This document shows, one piece after another, positions 19,080-29,088 of a stretch of DNA of 64,000 nucleotides. The notes under the pieces are model-generated. The model was not told where the DNA came from. It saw nothing but the letters and a program-made list of their open reading frames with translations, and ran no database searches. Position 1 is the stretch's first letter; every line of letters starts with the position of its first letter. The DNA lies in NCBI RefSeq assembly GCF_007747795.1, contig NZ_CP036275.1, positions 2,900,853-2,964,852 on the forward strand. Direction: 5' to 3'. This DNA is from Maioricimonas rarisocia (GTDB taxonomy: Bacteria > Planctomycetota > Planctomycetia > Planctomycetales > Planctomycetaceae). The translations under genes and the position numbers were made by a program.

Positions 19080-20573
19080 TTACCACCTGAGGCGCTGATC
19101 GCCCGGCTCCAGACGACCGACCGGGCGTACACCCTGCCCCTGGCGTTTCGTCAGCCGGTCCCCCAGATCCTCGCGGGCCTGCTCGGCCGCCTGCTGCAGA
19201 CGCTGGACGACTTCGGGGTACTGGTCGGCGACATTGGTCGTCTCGCCCAGATCGTTGTGCAGGTCGAACAGTTCCAGCCCGATCTTACCGGTGCCGTAGT
19301 TGACCGGGCTGCCGCCCGACCCGCCGGGGCGGCCGTTGAGGGTCCGGTACTGGTGCGGAAAATGCAGCTTCCACCGCCCGTCCCGAACTGCCTGCAACTG
19401 TCCTCCGCCGTAGTAGCAGTAGAACACCTCATGCGGCGACGTTGCCCCCGGCTCGCCGAACATCAGGGGGCGGATGTCCTTCCCGTCGATGGGGTGATCG
19501 GGAAGCTCGGCTCCGATAAGAGCGGCCACCGTCGGCAACAGGTCGATCGTCGATGCCAGCTCGGTGCAGGTGGTGCCGGCGGGAACTCGTGCCGGCCACC
19601 GCATGATGGTCGGTTCCCGGTAGCCTCCCTCGAACATCGTCCCCTTCCCTTCCCGCAGAGGTCCGGCCGATCCGCCGTGGTCGCCGAAGCTCAGCCAGGG
19701 ACCATTGTCGGAGGTGAAGACGACCAGAGTCTCTTCGTCGATCCCCTGCTCTTTCAGGGTCCTGAGGATCTCGCCGACCGACCAGTCCAGCTCCATCACC
19801 ACGTCGCCGTACAGTCCCGCCCCGCTCTTGCCGAGGAACTTGTCGGAAACGTAGAGCGGCACGTGCACCATGCTGTGCGGCACGTACAGGAAGAACGGCC
19901 TGTCCCCCTGCCGGCGGATGAAATCGACGGCCCGCTCGGTGTACAGCGTGGTGAGCTGCTTCTGAACCTCTTCGGTGACGTCGGGATTGATGACGTTCGT
20001 CTGTTCGATCAGCGGCAAAGGCGGGTGACGCTTCTTCCGCTTCGCCAGGGCCGGGCTCAGGTCGAAATGGTCCGCATGCCGCGGCCACATATCGTTGGAA
20101 TACGGCAGGCCGAAGTACTCGTCGAACCCGTGGTTGGTCGGCAGGAACTTCGGATGATGCCCCAGGTGCCACTTGCCGAAGCAGGCAGTGGCATATCCCT
20201 TCTGCCTGCAGATCTCGGCGATGGTGACTTCATCGGGATTGAGGCCGATTGTGGCCTGCGGGCTGAGGGCCCCGGAGATGCTGACCCGCCGGTTGTAGCA
20301 GCCGGTCAGCAGCGACGCCCGTGAGGCCGAGCAGACCGCTGTCGAGACGACGAAGTCCGTAAACCGCATTCCCTCCGCGGCCATCCGGTCAAGGTTCGGC
20401 GTCGGATAGTCCGTCGCACCGAACGGACCGATGTCGGCATAGCCCATGTCATCGATGAAGATCACGACGACGTTGGGCTGTTCAGCGTCAGCTGCCCGAG
20501 ACTCATCCACCAACATGCCGAGGCAGACGAGCAGAAGCAGCAGAGTCCGGATGAGTGACTGAGGGAAACGCAT
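19080..20573 (-). CDS. Arylsulfatase-type sulfatase
   Basis: A 497-residue exported sulfatase that hydrolyses sulfate esters, probably of polysaccharides. It has a signal peptide (MRFPQSLIRTLLLLLVCLG..SRAAD). The calcium-binding IDDMGYADIG follows, then the activation motif CSASR at 81-85, where Cys81 would be converted to formylglycine. The second-position Ala replaces the common Pro (CxAxR versus CxPxR), a variant known among sulfatases. Also seen are GKWHLGHHPKFLPTNHGFDEYFG and TSDNGPWLSFGDHGGSAGPLREGKG. Start ATG 20573 lies 28 bases after the PSD1 stop, and the stop lies 52 bases before DUF1501. This implies one transcription unit. Confidence 0.95.
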   Translation of the reverse strand: MRFPQSLIRTLLLLLVCLGMLVDESRAADAEQPNVVVIFIDDMGYADIGPFGATDYPTPNLDRMAAEGMRFTDFVVSTAVCSASRASLLTGCYNRRVSISGALSPQATIGLNPDEVTIAEICRQKGYATACFGKWHLGHHPKFLPTNHGFDEYFGLPYSNDMWPRHADHFDLSPALAKRKKRHPPLPLIEQTNVINPDVTEEVQKQLTTLYTERAVDFIRRQGDRPFFLYVPHSMVHVPLYVSDKFLGKSGAGLYGDVVMELDWSVGEILRTLKEQGIDEETLVVFTSDNGPWLSFGDHGGSAGPLREGKGTMFEGGYREPTIMRWPARVPAGTTCTELASTIDLLPTVAALIGAELPDHPIDGKDIRPLMFGEPGATSPHEVFYCYYGGGQLQAVRDGRWKLHFPHQYRTLNGRPGGSGGSPVNYGTGKIGLELFDLHNDLGETTNVADQYPEVVQRLQQAAEQAREDLGDRLTKRQGQGVRPVGRLEPGDQRLRW

Positions 20574-20601
20574 AGGAACGAAATCGAACCTCGGCGAGGG
20601 T

Positions 20602-23600
20602 TCAGCGGATGAAGATGAATTCCTTGACGTTCCAGATGACGTGACCGTAGTCACCCCACACGCGGGGATCATCCGGCTCGCTGTCGTACGACCGGGCCTG
20701 CATTTCAACGAACTGCGTTCCCGCGGTCAGCTCCATCTTCGTCGGCTGGCGCCCGTAGGCGGCGACGTACATCCGGCGAATTCGGTCGGCGGTCGTCGCG
20801 TTCGGCGTTTCTTCGAGCAGTCGGCTGCCCCACCGCTTCGACTCTTCGACGACGAGGGGGTTGTTCATCAGCGCCAGGGCCTGGGCGGGAACATTCGAGA
20901 CGCTGCGGCGACCGATCGTGGAGTGCGGCGTGGGAAAGTCGAACGCCTGAAAAAGCGGATTCGGGAAGTTCCGCCGGACCGAGATGTACAGGCTTCGACG
21001 TCCCTTGCCGTCGACCGGACCCGACTGCTTCGGCCGTCCACGCCCTTCCATGAAGGGCGTCAGATGAACCGGCACACTCGGGCCGTAGAGCGTCGGGTCG
21101 AAGTGTCCCGAGAGTGCCAGGATCGCGTCCCGAATGGCTTCACCTTCCAGCCGTTTGACGTTCATCCGGTACAGCAGCCGGTTCTGCGGATCGATCTCCA
21201 GCGCCTTCGTGGCGGTCTCCGGCGACGAGCCGAATGCTTCCGGCGTGCGGTCGCTCGTCATGCGGTAGGTGGACGAGAGCAGGATCAGTCGATGAATGTG
21301 TTTGAGTGACCAGCCGCTGGCGACCAGTTCGTTTGCCAGCCAGTCGAGCAGTTCGGGATGACTGGGAGTCTGGCCGAGATGACCGAAGTCGTCCGGCGTC
21401 GGGACCAGTCCCCGACCGAAGTAATGGTGCCAGATCCGGTTGACGATCACCCGCGGGAGGATCGGCGTCTGCTCCGGATCGACCATCTGCATTGCGAGCT
21501 GCAGTCGTCCGCTGCCCGGCCCCAGCTCGTCACCGGTCGGGTGCTCGAGTCCGTCGAAGACTTCGAGGAACCGCCGCGGAACCGTGTCGCCCCGTTTCCT
21601 CCAGTTGCCGCGGATGAAGACGTACTCGTCTTCGCCGGTCGCGTCGAGCATGGCGGGTGCCGTCGGTGAGACGGGACGGATCTGCTCGAGCAACTCACGC
21701 CGTCTGGCAATGAACGGTGCCGCCGTCTGCTCCAGCCGCGTGCGGGCATCCTCTGTGTCGAGACTGAACAGTTGCGGGTGGCGGATCATCCAGTTGGCCA
21801 ACTCGTAACTGCGAGCCGCAGGAGCGGGCCGGCTCGGCGCCACATCGAGCAACTGGTTGAGAGCGGCCTCGAAGGCCCACCGCAGTTGCTGGGCTGCCTG
21901 AGGGGCCTGGAGGGGGCCGGCGTCGTCGAGTGGATCGACCGACGGCAGATCGCCCGGGAGTGTCGGCGGTTGTTCCGACTGGACGACCGCCACGATCGAC
22001 AGGTCCGCATCGTCGATCGGATAGATCTCCAGATGGGCACGATGCGAGGCGTACCGGCGGACGTCGTGCTCGACCCAGGCCCATTCCCCCTTCGTGTCAT
22101 GCTCACTAATCAGTGATCCGTGGAGCGGACCGTTGATGAGAATGTGCGAGTCGACCGCCACGTACGTCCGGCAGCGACCGCGAACGAGTGCGAAGATGCG
22201 ACCGGAATCGACTTCGAACGACGGCGTGCGGAGCGTCTTTCCGCCGCGGTCCCAGCTGCCGATGCGTCCCGGGTCCCGCATGGTTCCCGGTGCATAGCCG
22301 AGCCGCTTCCAGACCGGATCGCGGTGCATGCCTGTGACCTCGGCGATGGCCGCAACCGGCTGCTGTGGGTCGTCGCTCAGCCAGGTCGTTCCGGCCGGCT
22401 TCGCGGTCGTTCCAAATGACGTGCCGTCCTGTAGAACCCGATCCGTCTGACGGAAATCGACGATGGTGGCGTGTTCGTCGGCGGCAAGCAGGGCATCGAG
22501 AGTGGGGGGCGTGACCTCCGCTGCAATTGCAGCCGCGGCGACTTCTCCTTCAGCACCGCCATTCTGGATACGGCGCGTCCAGCCGGCGAGCGGGCCCGAC
22601 TCGGGAGCCGAGTTCAGGAAGGCGACCCATTCTTCGAGCACGTCGACGTTGACGGCATGTTCTCGAGCGATCGTCACCAGACGTCGACGGAAGGCCGGCG
22701 TGAATTCGTCCGGAGTCATCCGCGGGGCCCGATCGTTTGTCTGCACGATGTGGTCGACGCCGATGTTCCCCCAGCCGCCGGTTTCTTCGTCGACAATCTC
22801 GATCTGTGCGGTCTTGCCGAGGAACTCTTCCACCTCCCACGTGACGGGGAACATCCTGTTGTTGTTGCGGCCGGTGGCCGTTCGGACGACCTTGCCGTCG
22901 ACGAGCAGGTTGACGCACGTCTTTCCTTCGTGAGCACCCCCGCCGACGAGCATGCGGATCAACTTCCGTGAGATCTCGAACGAGGGGGACGTGAGCCGGC
23001 CCGTGTGTGCATCGCCTCGCCCGCCGTTGCGCTTCTGGTGAGAGTTGACGAATCTCCGACCGATGGCGTTGATCCGTCCCTGATACGGAGCAACCGTTTC
23101 CAGCGTCTGTGGGCCGCTTCCGAAGGCGTCGCCCGTGACGGTCCAGCCGTCGTAACGGTCGGATTCGAAGTCGGCGATGATGAGTTGGTTTGCCTCGGGC
23201 GTCGTTTCGATTCCTGCCTCGAGAGCCGCTCGAGCTGCCAGCAGATACTTGTCGAGCTGATGCACGACCGGCTCGGCCAGGTCGGCGATGGTGTGCCGCA
23301 GCGGCTGACTCGCCTCGGCACGCAGCTTGTCCAGCTGTTCAGCGATACCGCGATTGTGATCGAGCGAGGCAAACCGTGCCTGTCGGTATGACGAACTCTG
23401 CAGAAAGCCCTGCAGAGCGTAGTAGTCCTTCTGCCGGATCGGATCGAACTTATGATCGTGGCAGCGGGCACAGGCGACGGTCAGACCGAGGAACGTCTTC
23501 GAATAGACGTCGATCATGTTGTCGAACCGTTCCGCTTCTTCCTGGCGGATGTCGACCGGCGAATGGACCCACTCCCCGAGAAACCAGAAACCGGTGGCCA

Positions 23601-24579
23601 GCAGCGACTCGTTGGCACCGCTCTGCGGATTGAGTCGACGTGGGTACCGGTCGCCGGCAACGGGATGGGAGCCGGATGTGAGCAGATCCCCGGCGATGTG
23701 CTCGACGACGAAGCGGTCGTACGGCACGTCCGCATTGAGAGCGCGAATGACGTAGTCACGGTAGTGCCATGGATTGGGGACGTCGTAGTCGAACTCGTGT
23801 CCGCGTGACTCCGCATAGCGAACCAGGTCCAGCCAGTGCCGCCCCCACCGTTCGCCGTGGTGCGGCGACGCCAGCAGCCGGTCGACGATTTGCGGGTGGA
23901 CGCCATCGGCCGGTGCAGCGAGAGCCTGTTCGATCTCCTCTGGCGACGGAGGCAGGCCGATCACGTCGAATGAAGCGCGCCGCAGCCATGTCCGCAGGTC
24001 GGCATCTCCCGCGGGAGTCAGGCCGTTCTCTTCCAGCTTCGCGAGGATGAAGCGGTCGATCGGATTCCGGCACCACTCTTCGTTTTGAACTGCAGGAGGC
24101 TCAACAACGGCCAACGGCTGGAACGACCAGTGCGTGGCGCGCTCCGTGAGATTGAACTCCGAGCCGCCGGCAACTTCGACGTCTTCGTCCGGCCAGGGGG
24201 CACCGCGGCGGACCCATTCGACGAGCTTTGCGATCGTCTCGTTCGGCAGGCGGCCCTCGGGCGGCATCTGGTAACCGGCCGGATCGTACTGCACCGCGAG
24301 AATGAGTTCGCTTTCGTCCGGCTTGCCCGGCACGATTGCCGGCCCGGTATCGCCTCCCCTGAGAATCGTCGCCCGCGCATCGAGACGCAGCCCGGCTTCC
24401 GGTTCTTCAGCCCCGTGGCATTCCTGGCAGTGCTCGACGAAGATCGGCCGAATCTCTTTCTCGAAGAACTCGATGTCTTCGGCAGAAAACTCCGGTCGGT
24501 CCGCCGCGTTCAACAGGCCGGCAAACGGTCCGATCAGAATCAGAGCGGCAAGGCAGACAGCAATGCGACAAAGGGGCAT
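20602..24579 (-). CDS. PSD1 cytochrome c / DUF1549 / DUF1553 protein with levanase-type C-terminal-like domain
   Basis: A 1325-residue exported multidomain protein. It has a signal peptide, then a planctomycete cytochrome c domain with a single heme motif CQECH (residues 51-55) and distal MPPEGRL. DUF1549 follows (about 150-390, with CARCHDHKFDPI). A region at about 470-620 (DFESDRYDGWTVTGDAFG, then LIRMLVGGGAHEGKTC and GGWGNIGVDHIVQ) closely resembles the beta-sandwich attached to GH32 levanases. A second related sandwich follows. DUF1553 is at the C-terminus (PRVIVNRIWHHYFGRGLV, SSTYRM). ATG 24579 begins the signal peptide. It heads the unit with sulfatase and DUF1501, suggesting sulfated-glycan use; the redox role is unknown. 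Confidence 0.9.
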   Translation of the reverse strand: MPLCRIAVCLAALILIGPFAGLLNAADRPEFSAEDIEFFEKEIRPIFVEHCQECHGAEEPEAGLRLDARATILRGGDTGPAIVPGKPDESELILAVQYDPAGYQMPPEGRLPNETIAKLVEWVRRGAPWPDEDVEVAGGSEFNLTERATHWSFQPLAVVEPPAVQNEEWCRNPIDRFILAKLEENGLTPAGDADLRTWLRRASFDVIGLPPSPEEIEQALAAPADGVHPQIVDRLLASPHHGERWGRHWLDLVRYAESRGHEFDYDVPNPWHYRDYVIRALNADVPYDRFVVEHIAGDLLTSGSHPVAGDRYPRRLNPQSGANESLLATGFWFLGEWVHSPVDIRQEEAERFDNMIDVYSKTFLGLTVACARCHDHKFDPIRQKDYYALQGFLQSSSYRQARFASLDHNRGIAEQLDKLRAEASQPLRHTIADLAEPVVHQLDKYLLAARAALEAGIETTPEANQLIIADFESDRYDGWTVTGDAFGSGPQTLETVAPYQGRINAIGRRFVNSHQKRNGGRGDAHTGRLTSPSFEISRKLIRMLVGGGAHEGKTCVNLLVDGKVVRTATGRNNNRMFPVTWEVEEFLGKTAQIEIVDEETGGWGNIGVDHIVQTNDRAPRMTPDEFTPAFRRRLVTIAREHAVNVDVLEEWVAFLNSAPESGPLAGWTRRIQNGGAEGEVAAAAIAAEVTPPTLDALLAADEHATIVDFRQTDRVLQDGTSFGTTAKPAGTTWLSDDPQQPVAAIAEVTGMHRDPVWKRLGYAPGTMRDPGRIGSWDRGGKTLRTPSFEVDSGRIFALVRGRCRTYVAVDSHILINGPLHGSLISEHDTKGEWAWVEHDVRRYASHRAHLEIYPIDDADLSIVAVVQSEQPPTLPGDLPSVDPLDDAGPLQAPQAAQQLRWAFEAALNQLLDVAPSRPAPAARSYELANWMIRHPQLFSLDTEDARTRLEQTAAPFIARRRELLEQIRPVSPTAPAMLDATGEDEYVFIRGNWRKRGDTVPRRFLEVFDGLEHPTGDELGPGSGRLQLAMQMVDPEQTPILPRVIVNRIWHHYFGRGLVPTPDDFGHLGQTPSHPELLDWLANELVASGWSLKHIHRLILLSSTYRMTSDRTPEAFGSSPETATKALEIDPQNRLLYRMNVKRLEGEAIRDAILALSGHFDPTLYGPSVPVHLTPFMEGRGRPKQSGPVDGKGRRSLYISVRRNFPNPLFQAFDFPTPHSTIGRRSVSNVPAQALALMNNPLVVEESKRWGSRLLEETPNATTADRIRRMYVAAYGRQPTKMELTAGTQFVEMQARSYDSEPDDPRVWGDYGHVIWNVKEFIFIR

Positions 24580-24755
24580 ATCCGGTCCCTGATGGAGACA
24601 AGGCGGGGAACGGCGGGTGTGGTAAGGAGGCCGACAGCATCGGGCGGCCCGCATCCGGAAAGCATCAAGCGGCCGGTCTGTCCCGGCATCCTCGACGCAT
24701 CAGGACGCAAGCATGAATTCTACCGGACATTCCGCGCCTGCGACAACGGGGGGCG

Positions 24756-25694
24756 TCATTCCGGGGCCGGATCAGCAAAGCAATGCTCCCAGCCACCCGC
24801 CTGCAGGGGAACCAGACGGCCGTCCGGAAGCTGCAGCTGCCGCTCGCTATCCGTAGTGATTTCCCCGATATGGCTGATCGGCAGCGCAAGCGGTGGCGAA
24901 GCCAGCAGCGACGCTCCCACCTCCGGCGAGACTGTGAACAGCAGCTCGAAATCTTCGCCGTCATTCAGCGCGTGCTGGACCCGCTCCTCGGCGGGAAGAT
25001 CCTGCGGGACCGACGGGCTCACGGGGACGTGGGCAGCCCGGATCGTTGCGCCAATCTTGCTCTCGTCCAGAATGTGCCCCAGATCGGTCGAAATGCCGTC
25101 GCTGAGGTCGATCATCGCATGCAGTTCACACGCGGCATGCAGTGTCTGAGCCTCGACGACCCGCGGCGTGAACGTCAGGTGACGTCCGGAGGGAAGCGAG
25201 CCGCCCAATCGGCCGGTGACCATGATCCAGTCGCCGGGGACGGCACCGCTGCGCTGGACCGGACCGCTACCGGTCGGTTCTCCCATCAACGTCACTCCGA
25301 TCACCAGCGGCCCGTCCCACACGTTCGTGTCGCCGCCAGCGACGACGACCGAGAACTCTTCGGCGGTCGCAATCAGACCGTCCATCAGTTCCCTGGCGAA
25401 CGAGAGTCCCCGCTGCTGCGGCAGGACGAGCGTGATGAAAGCGAACGTCGGCTGACCGGCCATGGCGGCGATGTCGCTCAGATTGACCGCCAGAGCCTTG
25501 CGCCCGATCTCTGCGGGAGTGGCCGGAGGGACCGTGAAGTGCCGGCCCTCGGTCAGCGTGTCGGTCGTCACCAGGGTGGTGCCGTCACCACAGCGGACCA
25601 GAGCGGTGTCGTCACCCAGGCCGATCGGCATCTGCTGGTGCGATGGCGTGCGCTGCCGGATCCACTCGATCAGTTCCAGTTCGTTGCCGCTCAC
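24756..25694 (-). CDS. thiL: Thiamine-monophosphate kinase ThiL
   Basis: A 312-residue cytosolic kinase that makes thiamine diphosphate from thiamine phosphate with ATP. Motifs occur in family order: GLGDDTALVR, TTDTLTEGRHF, LAVNLSDIAAMAGQP, VVAGGDTN, IDLSDGISTDLGHIL and NDGEDFELLF. The open frame extends to 25850, but similarity begins about VSGNELELIEWI, so I used GTG 25694; another GTG at 25712 is possible. No clear ribosome site decides between them. No TPP riboswitch was recognised upstream. No other thiamine gene is in the window. It is followed by PSD1 on the same strand. Confidence 0.93.
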   Translation of the reverse strand: MSGNELELIEWIRQRTPSHQQMPIGLGDDTALVRCGDGTTLVTTDTLTEGRHFTVPPATPAEIGRKALAVNLSDIAAMAGQPTFAFITLVLPQQRGLSFARELMDGLIATAEEFSVVVAGGDTNVWDGPLVIGVTLMGEPTGSGPVQRSGAVPGDWIMVTGRLGGSLPSGRHLTFTPRVVEAQTLHAACELHAMIDLSDGISTDLGHILDESKIGATIRAAHVPVSPSVPQDLPAEERVQHALNDGEDFELLFTVSPEVGASLLASPPLALPISHIGEITTDSERQLQLPDGRLVPLQAGGWEHCFADPAPE

Positions 25695-25900
25695 TCGTTC
25701 GTGTCGCTTCACGTGGCAGAGATGTTTGCTCCGGGCCGGTTCCGGGAACCGGTTTGCAAAGGCATCTTCGTCTGCCAGCCGGCGGTGATGCAACGGAGCA
25801 GATCGCGAGGAGCGGGTTGCCTCCCGGCAGGGACAGGCACTGTCATCCACTCCGCGGGCCCCCGGTCAGCACACGACCGAGGGTCCGCAGACGGAATGAT

Positions 25901-27316
25901 TCAGTTGCGGTTGGAAGCGATCTGAAAGTGACCGTAGAGGGTCTCACCCTGCCGCAGAATGTAGAACTTCAGCGGGCTGAAGGTGAACAGCTGCGGATGG
26001 TTGATGACGTAGCGGACGTTCTCGTCGTTCACGGTTTCCCAGACATGCAGTCCGACGAGGATGTCCCCCTCCTGGATGCCGTTGCGGTAGGCGGGGCTGT
26101 CGCGACGCACATCGGTCACCACCATGCCGCCGTGGTAGGGGTGGCCGGCCAGCTTCTGTTCAGCGTCTTCGAGCGGTCCCAGTCGCACGCCGAGAATCTG
26201 CCACGACGATTCGTCGCTCGACATGTTGGCCGAGGTGACCCGGGGAGGCGTTGTCGAGCCCGCGATCATGTGACGACCGGGATTCATCCGGTTCGGCTGC
26301 AGTGCCGAGAGCTGCAGCTTGACCGTCTGTTCTTCTTCGCCGCGACGAATGACCAGGTCGATGAGTTCGCCGAGCTTGCGACCCAGCAGGGCTCGCTCGA
26401 GGTCGGCGGAATCGACCACTTCGACGGAGCCGGCCCGCACGATGACGTCGCCGGGCTGCAGTCCTGCCGAGGCAGCAGGTGAGCTGCTCTGAGTCGCCTG
26501 CACGACGAGCCGACGCTCCGGACCCTGCTTGAAGTCCTTCGCGATCACGCCGTGGTAACGCTGTTCGAGACGTTCGACGTTGATCAGCCGGGCAATGATC
26601 TGACGGGCATCGTCGACGGGAATGGCGAAACCGATCTTCTGGGCACCAGCCCGGATCGCCACATTGATGCCGATCATGTCTCCCATGCGGTTCAGAAGCG
26701 GACCGCCACTGTTGCCGGGATTGATGGCGGCGTCGATCTGGATCAGGTTCTCGTAGGCCTGCTCTTCGTTGACTTCGACGTCGCGGGAGAGGGCACTGAC
26801 GATGCCGCGAGTGACCGTGTGCTCGTATCCGAACGCGTTTCCGATCGCCAGCACGTCTTCGCCGAGCATCAGGTCCGACGACGTTCCGCAGGGCATCACG
26901 TCGAGCTTCTGCTGGGGCTCGATCTTGATGATCGCCAGGTCGCGGCGGCTGTCGAAGGAGATGACCCGTGCGGTGTACGAGGTTCCATCAAACAGCGTGA
27001 CCCGAAGCGAATCGACTTCGGCAACGACGTGATGATTCGTCACGATGTAGCCGCGCTCATCGATGACGACCCCCGTGCCCATCCCGTTGACCTTGCGGTC
27101 ACGGCCAGTGGAGAAGATCACATCGGACGCCTTGGCCCGCTTCTCACTGTGGATGTTGACGGTCGATCGTACGGCCCGACGGACGGCCCGAACAATTGGC
27201 GTTATCCTGCTGCTCGTGTCTGTGGGGGCGGTGCTGTCGCTGGCGACAGCAAAGGGACCACACAGGCCGAGCAGGAACAGGGCATAGCAGCTCGCGTGCA
27301 CCACACATTTCAACAT
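25901..27316 (-). CDS. HtrA/DegP-like serine protease with two PDZ domains
   Basis: A 471-residue exported S1C protease. A signal peptide occupies about residues 1-26. The trypsin-like domain has the catalytic triad His96 (TNHHVVAE), Asp126 (SRRDLAIIK) and Ser203 (NPGNSGGPL). The first PDZ domain is at about 260-340 (SPAASAGLQPGDVIVRAGS), the second at about 380-465 (RDSPAYRNGIQEGDILVGLHVW). It degrades or refolds damaged envelope proteins. The frame opens earlier with TTG 27355, but ATG 27316 begins a clean signal peptide. It is followed by thiL 206 bases downstream. It is divergent from the TPR gene at 27686. Confidence 0.94.
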   Translation of the reverse strand: MLKCVVHASCYALFLLGLCGPFAVASDSTAPTDTSSRITPIVRAVRRAVRSTVNIHSEKRAKASDVIFSTGRDRKVNGMGTGVVIDERGYIVTNHHVVAEVDSLRVTLFDGTSYTARVISFDSRRDLAIIKIEPQQKLDVMPCGTSSDLMLGEDVLAIGNAFGYEHTVTRGIVSALSRDVEVNEEQAYENLIQIDAAINPGNSGGPLLNRMGDMIGINVAIRAGAQKIGFAIPVDDARQIIARLINVERLEQRYHGVIAKDFKQGPERRLVVQATQSSSPAASAGLQPGDVIVRAGSVEVVDSADLERALLGRKLGELIDLVIRRGEEEQTVKLQLSALQPNRMNPGRHMIAGSTTPPRVTSANMSSDESSWQILGVRLGPLEDAEQKLAGHPYHGGMVVTDVRRDSPAYRNGIQEGDILVGLHVWETVNDENVRYVINHPQLFTFSPLKFYILRQGETLYGHFQIASNRN

Positions 27317-27685
27317 CTGCGGACCTGTGTTCGTCGGGGCGCTGGGTCGTGTCAATTGTTGGCATCATCCATTGGCCGACCGGAGTGCAGTCCGTTGTCC
27401 TCTGCAAAATGCCAGATCGGTTCCGCGGTTTTGCGCGCTTGAAATGCCCGGGCCCCTGACGCATAACTTGCCCAGTCCCTACTCTGAGGAACTGCGTCGA
27501 CTTTGCGCCTCAGCGGGAGGCCATCGACGCGATCCGGCCCGACTGCGACCGATCGGTCTCAAGTTGACGGCGGCCGGTTCAGATCGGGGAAGCACCGACA
27601 ATCGCGCCACTCGCTATGACCGTTGCGTCCTGCCGCACGCCGGTTGAAAGCGGGGCGAAACGGAACGATCGAAAGGACACCAGCC
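27317..27685. other. Divergent intergenic region (htrA-like / TPR gene)
   Basis: This 369-base region contains the promoters of two divergent genes. I see no convincing sigma-70 or sigma-54 element, no palindrome longer than six bases and no credible ORF. Confidence 0.5.
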
Positions 27686-27997
27686 GTGTCACGTCGTGAA
27701 AAACTCGAGGAAATGCTCAAGTCCAGCCCCGAGGACGCGTTCCTCAATTACGGTCTCGCCATGGAAGAGGCCCGCGAGGGAAATCTCGAAGCGGCGCTTG
27801 CGCAGCTGCAGCGGGTCATCGAGCTGGATGCCGACTACGTCGCGGCGTACTTCCAGCAGGGGCAGCTGCTCGCGCAGGAGAATCGCGTCGACGAGTCGCG
27901 CCAGCGGCTGACGGAGGGAATCGCCGTCGCCGAGCGCGTCGGAGATGCGCATGCTGCCGGAGAAATGCGGGAGTTTCTGGCAGCACTCCCGCAGTGA
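27686..27997 (+). CDS. Small tetratricopeptide repeat protein
   Basis: A 103-residue soluble protein with at least two TPR helix pairs: DAFLNYGLAMEEAREGNLEAALAQLQRVIELDADY, then VAAYFQQGQLLAQENRVDESRQRLTEGIAVAERVGD. The spacing and the Ala/Leu/Tyr positions are canonical. It is likely a protein-interaction adaptor. GTG 27686 is preferred because AAGGA stands 9 bases before it and the ORF then begins with SRREKLEEML; the frame is open from 27623. It is convergent with the following reductase gene. Confidence 0.83.
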   Translation: MSRREKLEEMLKSSPEDAFLNYGLAMEEAREGNLEAALAQLQRVIELDADYVAAYFQQGQLLAQENRVDESRQRLTEGIAVAERVGDAHAAGEMREFLAALPQ

Positions 27998-28048
27998 CAG
28001 CCAACGGCCGGCCCACCGTGCGAGTGGACCGGCAGAACCTGCAGACTG

Positions 28049-29050
28049 TCAGGCAGAGGGGCGGACCAGCACACGGCCGACGTTTTCGCCCTGCATCATC
28101 CGCTGGACGACGTCACCGACGCCGGACAGATCCGTTTCGCTCGCCAGCCGGTCCAGTCCATCCAGTTTCCAGTCGGTCGCCAGACGCTGCCAGATCTCGG
28201 CGCGCAGGTCGTCGGGGCACCAGGCGGAGTCGATCCCCGCCAGCGTCACGCCGCGAAGAATGAACGGGTAGACGGTCAGCGGCAGCTCCGGACCGCCCAC
28301 GACGCCGCAGGCCGCGACACACCCGCGGTGCTCCATCGAACGGACCAGCGTGGTGAGCGTATTTCCCCCGACGGTGTCGACCGCACCGGCCCACTGTGTC
28401 TTGAGCAGTGGTCGGTCGGTGTCGCTCGAAGCGTCGCTGCGGTCGATGACCCGGGTGGCCCCCAGTTCGGTCAGCCAGTCCCGGCGGGACTCTTTTCCGG
28501 TGACAGCAACGACCGGATACCCCTGCTTCGCCAGCAGCATCACCGCGATGCTCCCCACGCCGCCGGTCGCACCGGTGACGACCACTTCTCCACGTTCGGG
28601 AGTGATTCCCTGCAGCTGAATCGCCTGCACACACTGAGCCGCGGTGAATCCCGCGGTCCCGAGCGTCATCGCTTCGCGGGAGGTCATCCCGTCGGGCAGC
28701 GGCACAACCCATTCGGCGGGGACGCGAACATACTCGGCCCAGCCGCCCCAGCGCTCCACTCCCAATCCGTGGCCCGTCATGATCACTTCGTCGCCGCGGG
28801 AGAAGCGGGAGGAACTGCTCTCCTCCACCGTTCCCACACTGTCAATCCCGGGGATATGCGGGAACTTTTTCGTGATCCCCGGATGTCCGGTCGCCGCCAT
28901 CGCATCCTTGTAGTTGACGGACGAAAACTCGACGCGGATCAGCACCTCACCGTCCGGCAGCTCGCGCACAGGACGTTCTTCAACGACCGTTTCGATCTGG
29001 TCCTTGCCCGTCTTGCAAACCATGAAGCCTTTAAAACGCTCGGGCATCAT
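28049..29050 (-). CDS. MDR-family NADPH oxidoreductase, AcuI/YhdH (acryloyl-CoA reductase) type
   Basis: A 333-residue zinc-independent medium-chain reductase. The N-terminal catalytic domain has SSVNYKDAMAATGHPGI and IPGIDSVGTV. The Rossmann motif VVVTGATGGVGSIAVMLLAKQGYPVVAVTGK is typical of YhdH/AcuI, and the C-terminus has GIDSAWCP. AcuI reduces acryloyl-CoA to propionyl-CoA using NADPH; related enzymes are quinone reductases, so the substrate is inferred. GGAG lies just before two adjacent ATGs; the second (29047) has better spacing. The neighbouring hydrolase gene lies upstream on the same strand. Confidence 0.88.
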   Translation of the reverse strand: MMPERFKGFMVCKTGKDQIETVVEERPVRELPDGEVLIRVEFSSVNYKDAMAATGHPGITKKFPHIPGIDSVGTVEESSSSRFSRGDEVIMTGHGLGVERWGGWAEYVRVPAEWVVPLPDGMTSREAMTLGTAGFTAAQCVQAIQLQGITPERGEVVVTGATGGVGSIAVMLLAKQGYPVVAVTGKESRRDWLTELGATRVIDRSDASSDTDRPLLKTQWAGAVDTVGGNTLTTLVRSMEHRGCVAACGVVGGPELPLTVYPFILRGVTLAGIDSAWCPDDLRAEIWQRLATDWKLDGLDRLASETDLSGVGDVVQRMMQGENVGRVLVRPSA

Positions 29051-29088
29051 TTCTCTCCGCCAGTCTCAGCATGCAGTGTCGGTAACGT

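Noticed and set aside
25695-25900. Possible TPP riboswitch upstream of thiL
   Set aside because: The conserved CUGAGA and ACCUGAUCUGG-like boxes are not present.
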